From positions 1 to 18,130 of the forward strand of contig JASFRS010000034.1 in assembly GCA_050114795.1 (NCBI GenBank): a stretch of 18,130 nt of DNA, read 5' to 3'. The position numbers were made by a program, and so were the translations under genes. Origin of the DNA: JASFRS01 sp050114795. GTDB lineage: Bacteria > Pseudomonadota > Alphaproteobacteria > Sphingomonadales > CAKZYD01. Position 1 is the stretch's first letter; each line of letters opens with the position of its first letter. Below, piece by piece: positions 13,113 through 18,130 of the stretch. The notes beneath the pieces are model-generated. The model did no database searches, was not told where the DNA came from, and saw nothing but the letters and a program-made list of their open reading frames with translations.

Positions 13113-15551
13113 GTGAAGCGCGGCATTTTTTATTTGTTTCTTTTCTCCGCTTTTGATGCGGCCTCTCCGGCCTGGGCGCAAAGCGCACAGGCGGCTTGGC
13201 TGTTCCCGTTTACACTCTTTGCATTCACCTTGTTGATTGTCGCATTAGGGGCCAGCATCTATGCCCTGTCCCATCTCTATAAACGCCTAAAGCTTTCAAC
13301 CCAGCAATTAACTGTTTTTGGTCCATTGCTAGAGGCCAGCCCGGATGCCTTCATCATCATCGACCAAAGCGGACGAGTTAAAGTCTCAAACCGGGCGCGG
13401 GAACATTTGGGCTTGCCCGCCAAAGCGCAAAGCTGGTCGGATTTACAGGCTCAAGGCAATGCAGGCTTTATTGCACCGGACAGCCGTCGCCTGGAAAATG
13501 CTCTGGCGAACGCAAGAGAGATGAACAAGGTCCAACAGCTCACAGTTCAAACACAGGGCGGCAAAGCTCGGTTCATGGCTTTTATAACGCCCTTAAAAAA
13601 TAAATCTTTGATGGCTATTTGGCTTCGTGACGCCAGCGATATTGAAGAGCAACTACTGGACGCGCAAAATCGCGAAGTCGCTTTGCTGGAAAGATTACTT
13701 CGCGCAGACGCCTTGTTCCGGGCCTCACCTTATCCCATTTGGCGGCGAGATAAGGATCTGAAAATTTCTCACGTCAATCACGCCTATGCGCAGGCCGTCG
13801 ACGCGTTAAGCCCACAGGCCGTTATTGAACAGGGACTTGAGTTAGTCGGAACGTCATTGGCGCAGACTGATTTGAATGCCGCGCGTAAGGCTCTTGAGAC
13901 AAATGAAGTTCAAATTCACACCGAACATGTCGTCATCAGCGGGCAAAGGCGCAGCTTACAGATTATCAATGCACCGCTTGAAGACGCTCAAGGTGTTGGC
14001 GGCTACGCGCTCGATATTACGGATGAAGAAAATATCCGCGCTGAGCTTAATCGCTTCACCCGTGCACAGGCTCAAATTTTGAATATGCTTTCAACGCCCG
14101 TTGCGATTTTCGGGCCAGAAAAGCAGCTTATTTACCACAACAGCGCTTTTACCGATGTCTTTCATTTAAGCCCCGCCTTTCTCGCAGAAGGGCCAAGCCA
14201 TGGTGAAATTCTCGAAAATATGCGGGAGCGTCGCCGCGTACCGGAACAAGCAGACTTCCCAGCCTGGAAAGCAGCCGTATTGTCAAATTACACCAATTTG
14301 ATTGAATCACAGGAAGATACTTGGCATTTGCCGGATGAAACGGCACTTCGCGTAGTGACACAACCACATCCTTTTGGCGGCCTGCTTGTGCTTTATGAAG
14401 ACGTGACCGAACGCCTCGCTCTACAACGGTCTTATGACACATTGATTAAAGTCCAGCGTGCTACATTAGATAATCTGCGCGAAGGCGTGGCGGTGTTTGG
14501 GTCCGACGGGCAGTTGAAACTGTCCAATGACGTGTTTGCTCATTTATGGGCCTTAAGTGATGAAGACCTAGATGCCTCGCCCCATATCGCGGATATTGTT
14601 GAGCTTTGCACACCCTTATTGGATGAAAAGGCGAGCGCTGAGGTACTCCGCGAAACCGTCCTTGCCGCCACAGCAGGGCGGGAAACTGTCCAAGGTCGTC
14701 TTGAACGCAATGATGAGCGGGTGATTGACTATGCCGCTGTGCCTCTTCCCGACGGGGCCGCGCTTGTCACCTTCATTGATGTTAGCGATTCCGTTCATAT
14801 CGAGACCGCCTTGCGCGACCGTAATGAGGCTTTGGAAACCGCAGACAGATTGAAGTCCGAATTTGTGACCAATATGTCTTATGAATTGCGCACACCGCTC
14901 ACCTCCATCATCGGCTTTACAGAGATGCTAGAAAATCAATATTTCGGGCCATTGAATGAGAAACAATCGGAATATATCCATAATATCCTGACCTCCAGCG
15001 ACCGGCTGATGGTACTCATCAACGATATTCTTGACCTCGCGGTGACAGAAGCTGGCGCCATGGCCCTTGAAATCGGTGAGGTTGACCTGCAGGACGTTGT
15101 GAAAACGACCATGGAGATGACAGCGGAAGCCGCAAATTCCAAAGGCGTTCAAATCAGCTCAGAAATCGAAGTAAAACACCCGACCCTTCAAGGCGATGAG
15201 CGGCGGTTGAAGCAAGTTCTTTATAATCTGACGACCAATGCCATTCGCTTTACGCCGAAAGATGGGAAAATCGTCATATCCGTGAAAGACCAGGGCGACC
15301 AATTAGCCCTATCCGTCAGCGACACCGGTATCGGCATCCAGGAGGATGAACAGGAAGAAGTCTTTGAGCGTTTCAAAAAAGGCTCCAACGCGGGGCATGT
15401 AAAAAGCGCTGGTTTAGGCCTGGCTCTTGTCCGCAGCTTTGTCGAACTGCATGGCGGCGAAGTCCACTTGGAAAGCGATGTTGATAAAGGTACAACGGTC
15501 ACTTGTCTGATACCAACCGAAGTGCACATAAGCGAAGCTGTAGAGGCTTAA
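13113..15551 (+). CDS. divL: DivL-type PAS sensor pseudo-kinase (tyrosine in the H-box)
   Basis: In Caulobacter, DivL sits with CckA and DivK in polarity and cell-cycle control and has a tyrosine where kinases have histidine. Here the H-box reads FVTNMSYELRTPLTSIIGF, with Tyr590 counted from this start (codon 14880-14882). The start is GTG at 13113, with GAGGGGG (13101-13107) five bases upstream; an in-frame ATG at 13077 has no ribosome site. The 812 residues comprise a hydrophobic leader ending PAWA-Q, a membrane helix (about 30-53), four PAS-like regions (about 70-180, 195-308, 320-438, 450-563), a HisKA-like dimer helix and an ATPase domain with N-box LYNLTTNAIRFTP, DTGIGI and SAGLGLALVRSF. 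The ATP-binding boxes look intact. Caulobacter DivL is slightly shorter (769). It heads the tsaE-amgK-murU-addB cluster. Confidence 0.9.
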   Translation: MKRGIFYLFLFSAFDAASPAWAQSAQAAWLFPFTLFAFTLLIVALGASIYALSHLYKRLKLSTQQLTVFGPLLEASPDAFIIIDQSGRVKVSNRAREHLGLPAKAQSWSDLQAQGNAGFIAPDSRRLENALANAREMNKVQQLTVQTQGGKARFMAFITPLKNKSLMAIWLRDASDIEEQLLDAQNREVALLERLLRADALFRASPYPIWRRDKDLKISHVNHAYAQAVDALSPQAVIEQGLELVGTSLAQTDLNAARKALETNEVQIHTEHVVISGQRRSLQIINAPLEDAQGVGGYALDITDEENIRAELNRFTRAQAQILNMLSTPVAIFGPEKQLIYHNSAFTDVFHLSPAFLAEGPSHGEILENMRERRRVPEQADFPAWKAAVLSNYTNLIESQEDTWHLPDETALRVVTQPHPFGGLLVLYEDVTERLALQRSYDTLIKVQRATLDNLREGVAVFGSDGQLKLSNDVFAHLWALSDEDLDASPHIADIVELCTPLLDEKASAEVLRETVLAATAGRETVQGRLERNDERVIDYAAVPLPDGAALVTFIDVSDSVHIETALRDRNEALETADRLKSEFVTNMSYELRTPLTSIIGFTEMLENQYFGPLNEKQSEYIHNILTSSDRLMVLINDILDLAVTEAGAMALEIGEVDLQDVVKTTMEMTAEAANSKGVQISSEIEVKHPTLQGDERRLKQVLYNLTTNAIRFTPKDGKIVISVKDQGDQLALSVSDTGIGIQEDEQEEVFERFKKGSNAGHVKSAGLGLALVRSFVELHGGEVHLESDVDKGTTVTCLIPTEVHISEAVEA

Positions 15552-15557
15552 TCTCCA

Positions 15558-16052
15558 ATGTCCGATGATTTGAACAGGGAGCAACAACCGCTCCTGACCC
15601 TCTTTCTGCCTAATGAAGCCGCCACCAAGGCATTTGGAACGGCCTTGGCGCAGCAGTTGAAAGACGGTGACATATTGGCATTAAGCGGGGATTTGGGCGC
15701 AGGAAAATCCACATTAGCCCGGTCCATCATTCAAAGCCTTTGTGACGTCGACGACGTACCAAGCCCCACATTCACTTTCGTACAGACCTATGAGGGGCGT
15801 CAGGGCGAGAACATCTGGCATTTTGATTTCTATCGTCTGGACACCCCCGAAGACGCTTATGAGCTGGGCATAGAAGAAGCCTTTGATGGCGGATTGTGCT
15901 TGATGGAATGGCCGGAGAAGCTGGGGCCGCTCATACCGCCACAAACGGCCTGGCTGGTTTTGGAAAAAGAAGAACAAGGTCGCCGAATTGCCTTATTCGC
16001 ATCAAAGACTTGGGAAGATAGAGCAGCGGCATTGAAAGATTTCGGTTCATGA
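15558..16052 (+). CDS. tsaE: tRNA t6A biosynthesis ATPase TsaE
   Basis: TsaE is the ATPase that works with TsaB and TsaD to place threonylcarbamoyl on A37 of ANN-decoding tRNAs; it is normally essential. The 164 residues contain Walker A GDLGAGKST (44-52), SPTFTFVQTY (69-78), HFDFYRL (88-94, with D90) and the EWPEKL motif (117-122), in family order. It starts six bases after the divL stop, with AGAGG inside the end of divL. Its stop overlaps the amgK ATG (ATGA). Confidence 0.96.
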   Translation: MSDDLNREQQPLLTLFLPNEAATKAFGTALAQQLKDGDILALSGDLGAGKSTLARSIIQSLCDVDDVPSPTFTFVQTYEGRQGENIWHFDFYRLDTPEDAYELGIEEAFDGGLCLMEWPEKLGPLIPPQTAWLVLEKEEQGRRIALFASKTWEDRAAALKDFGS

Positions 16053-17080
16053 TAAGAGAAGATAAAGCGCGTCAATTCTTAAACCAGGTCGGCTGGGGTG
16101 AGGCCCGTATGGAACCCTTAGCCGGCGATGCCTCTTTCCGTGCTTATGCCCGGGTATTTTTAGGTGAGCAAAGCGCGATGTTGATGGATGCTCCACCGCC
16201 ACAGGAAGACATTCGACCCTTTGCAGCCCTCGACCTTTATCTACGGGACCAGGGTCTGCAAGCACCCACAATTTATGGCCACGACAGTGAGGCGGGTTTT
16301 TTGCTGCTGGAAGATTTCGGCGACACCCGTTTTTCCACCGCATTGGAAATGAACCCTGGCGATGAAGACCGCCTTTATGAAGCGGCCACAGATGTCCTCA
16401 TTCATCTCGCGCATATTCAACCGCCCCTAAAGGTGGATGGGCTGCACGAGCCCTATTATTTACGCACCTATGGTCCGGATATTCTTCAGAAGGAAGCGGA
16501 TTTTCTTTTTGAATGGGCCTGGCCCGTATTGATGGGAGCTGCCGACCAGCAATTACATAAAGACTATCTCGCTCTATGGGCACCGCATTTTCAGTTTCTT
16601 GAACAGCGCCTGGCCTTAGACCCTTGCCTGGTGCTGCGGGATTACCATGTGGATAATCTGATGGTTTTACATGACCATCATGGCTTGGAGGGCGTTGGTC
16701 TTCTGGATTTTCAAGATGCACTTTTGGGGGACAAGGCCTATGACCTCGTCTCTTTGCTCCAAGACGCACGCAGAGACGTGCCGGAACCGTTGGAAGCCCG
16801 CCTACTGGACCATTTCATTAGAAAATCAGGCATTGAAGACATAGAAGATTTTAGAACCGCTTATGCGATTTTGGGTGCCCATCGCTCTCTCCGTATCGTT
16901 GGTATTTTCATCCGATTATGGAAAAGGGACGGCAAACCCCGCTATTTGGAGCACTTACCCCGGCTATGGCGCTATATCTCCCGCAATCTGGAGCACCCGG
17001 CTCTTGCCGATTTAAAACAGTGGTATGACATCCACATCCCACAAAACGTGAGAGAGAAAACAGCGGAGGATTTGCTGTGA
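16049..17080 (+). CDS. amgK: N-acetylmuramate/N-acetylglucosamine anomeric kinase AmgK
   Basis: AmgK phosphorylates MurNAc at C1, the first step of the recycling route that bypasses de novo UDP-MurNAc synthesis. The 343 residues have the aminoglycoside-phosphotransferase fold: LAGDASFRAYARV near 24-36 (nucleotide loop), LLLEDFGD (85-92), the catalytic loop LRDYHVDNLM with D198 and N203, and LLDFQDALLGDKAYDL with metal-binding D220. It overlaps tsaE at the start and murU at the end by four bases each. The directly following MurU uses its product, which strongly supports the call over a generic phosphotransferase. Confidence 0.93.
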   Translation: MIREDKARQFLNQVGWGEARMEPLAGDASFRAYARVFLGEQSAMLMDAPPPQEDIRPFAALDLYLRDQGLQAPTIYGHDSEAGFLLLEDFGDTRFSTALEMNPGDEDRLYEAATDVLIHLAHIQPPLKVDGLHEPYYLRTYGPDILQKEADFLFEWAWPVLMGAADQQLHKDYLALWAPHFQFLEQRLALDPCLVLRDYHVDNLMVLHDHHGLEGVGLLDFQDALLGDKAYDLVSLLQDARRDVPEPLEARLLDHFIRKSGIEDIEDFRTAYAILGAHRSLRIVGIFIRLWKRDGKPRYLEHLPRLWRYISRNLEHPALADLKQWYDIHIPQNVREKTAEDLL

Positions 17081-17787
17081 TCAGCAATACCGCCCTGGTT
17101 TTCGCAGCCGGACTTGGCACCCGCATGGGTGACTTGACCAAAGACAGACCCAAGGCATTAGTGGAATTAGGCGGCAAGGCGCTTATCGACTATATGCTGG
17201 ATTATCTGCGCGGCGGGGGTGTAGAGCATTTTGTCGTCAATATGCACCATCATGGGGATAAAATAGCGGCACATTTTAAAACAAATAGAGACCATAGCGT
17301 CACCCTTTCAGATGAACGGGACATGCTTTTGGACACAGGTGGCGGCCTGATGAAAGCCCTGCCCTTACTCCCATCTGATACGCCGTTTTTCGTCGCAAAT
17401 GCTGATGTTATTTTCAAAGATGCTTCAGGCGGGCCACATGGCCTGCAACAGCTTGACAACCACTGGGATGATGAAAAGATGGACTGCCTTCTGCTTCTAA
17501 CCCCAAAGGCGCTGGCAAAGGGCCATAAGGGGGCCGGAGATTTCTTTTTAGAGGAAGACGGGCGGGTTAGGCCACGGGGCGATGCGCCCTCAGCCCCTTA
17601 TATTTTCACTGGTTTGCGCCTGTTTCACCCACGCCTTGCCCAAGGTTATGACATCGAAGCATTTTCTTTCCTCAGCTTTTTCAACAAAGCCCTTGCCAAT
17701 GGTCGCCTTTATGGCGTTCCCTATGAAGGGCGCTGGATGGATGTGGGCACGCGTGAGGCGCTAATGGAAGCGCGGGATTTGGTTTAA
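17077..17787 (+). CDS. murU: N-acetylmuramate-1-phosphate uridylyltransferase MurU
   Basis: MurU converts MurNAc-1-phosphate and UTP to UDP-MurNAc, completing the recycling bypass that in Pseudomonas lowers fosfomycin sensitivity. The start is GTG at 17077, overlapping the amgK stop, with GGAGGA (17065-17070) six bases upstream. The 236 residues show the nucleotidyltransferase signature LVFAAGLGTRM with RPKAL (24-28), LLDTGGGLMKA, the metal-binding Asp in FVANADVIF (D110) and a second in GRWMDVGT (D222). The length fits MurU rather than the longer GlmU. Confidence 0.93.
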   Translation: MISNTALVFAAGLGTRMGDLTKDRPKALVELGGKALIDYMLDYLRGGGVEHFVVNMHHHGDKIAAHFKTNRDHSVTLSDERDMLLDTGGGLMKALPLLPSDTPFFVANADVIFKDASGGPHGLQQLDNHWDDEKMDCLLLLTPKALAKGHKGAGDFFLEEDGRVRPRGDAPSAPYIFTGLRLFHPRLAQGYDIEAFSFLSFFNKALANGRLYGVPYEGRWMDVGTREALMEARDLV

Positions 17788-17799
17788 TCTGAGCTGGAC

Positions 17800-18130
17800 A
17801 TGAACGAGAAAAAAGCGACACCGCCTCTTTTCAATATTGAAGCGGGAACGAGCTTCGTTGACGTCTTTGTGGCGGGCGTCCACGCGCGCTTTGGCCATGA
17901 CCCGGCCACGCTGACCAAGGCCATTATTCTGCTCCCCAACCGCCGGGCCGTCCGTGCGGTGCATGAAGCCTTTCTCCGCGCCAGCGATGGTAAGGCAAGC
18001 CTATTACCCCGGCTACGCGCCATCGGCGATGTGGAGGAAGAAGAGCTTCATTTTGAGGCAACCATTGCCGATATCTTAGATGAAAACACGCCAGCAGCTA
18101 TTGAACCGCTTGAACGTCAACTCACCCTAT
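17800..18130 (+). CDS. addB: Double-strand break repair protein AddB, N-terminal part, cut by the right edge
   Basis: The ATG at 17800 opens a frame that runs past the right edge; 110 residues are visible of a protein usually near 1000. MNEKKATPPLFNIEAGTSFV is followed by AIILLPNRRAVRAVHEAFLR and LLPRLRAIGDVEEEEL, which match the N-terminus of alphaproteobacterial AddB. AddB is the partner of the AddA helicase-nuclease that processes double-strand ends for RecA. Its iron-sulfur nuclease domain would lie outside the window. It starts 12 bases after murU, probably in the same operon; addA commonly follows. Confidence 0.9.
   Translation, partial: MNEKKATPPLFNIEAGTSFVDVFVAGVHARFGHDPATLTKAIILLPNRRAVRAVHEAFLRASDGKASLLPRLRAIGDVEEEELHFEATIADILDENTPAAIEPLERQLTL

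Noticed and set aside
1..18130. Mobile elements, CRISPR arrays, toxin-antitoxin or phage-defence genes
   Set aside because: No transposase, integrase, spaced repeats or recognisable defence domains were seen; the two unknown proteins do not resemble such systems on inspection.

Overview
The window reads as chromosomal core DNA of an alphaproteobacterium. The main evidence is gene order. A ChvI/ChvG two-component pair is followed by a short HprK, RapZ, a mannose-type EIIA, HPr and AhcY. After these comes a DivL-type pseudo-kinase with TsaE, AmgK, MurU and AddB. Base composition is moderate (about half G+C by eye). I cannot name the order or genus from sequence alone. No rRNA, tRNA, insertion sequence, phage gene, integrase or CRISPR array was seen.

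Left part (1-6133). A dicarboxylate/amino acid:cation symporter gene runs off the left edge on the minus strand. Next to it is a minus-strand gene for a small membrane-anchored coiled-coil protein of unknown function. Then come a plus-strand serine acetyltransferase (cysE) and a minus-strand cysteine synthase (cysK), the two consecutive steps of cysteine synthesis, meeting tail to tail. A minus-strand sodium-coupled NSS transporter lies upstream of cysK, with a strong hairpin between them. A plus-strand 202-residue unknown membrane protein with low G+C follows. Last is a minus-strand J-domain protein with a possible zinc site.

Middle part (6134-13076). chvI-chvG (envelope and acid stress sensing) are translationally coupled. 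They are followed by a self-contained cytochrome P460 gene with its own palindromic upstream region and a textbook terminator. This cassette splits the usual chvG-hprK neighbourhood. hprK-rapZ, EIIA and HPr form a regulatory phosphotransferase set; no enzyme I or sugar permease gene is present here. ahcY has its own promoter, and a perfect 24-bp palindrome sits just upstream of the -35 box, which looks like a regulator site for methyl-cycle control. A terminator closes ahcY.

Right part (13077-18130). divL-tsaE-amgK-murU-addB are tightly packed or overlapping and probably form one operon. It joins a cell-cycle pseudo-kinase (tyrosine in place of the H-box histidine), tRNA t6A modification, MurNAc recycling to UDP-MurNAc, and double-strand-break repair. 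addB runs off the right edge.

Most of the window is ordinary conserved biology. The points most worth following are the ahcY palindrome, the P460 cassette with its palindromic control region and extra cysteine pair, the RapZ that lacks the basic tail used for RNA binding in E. coli, and two unrecognised membrane proteins. I found no convincing new multi-gene system.
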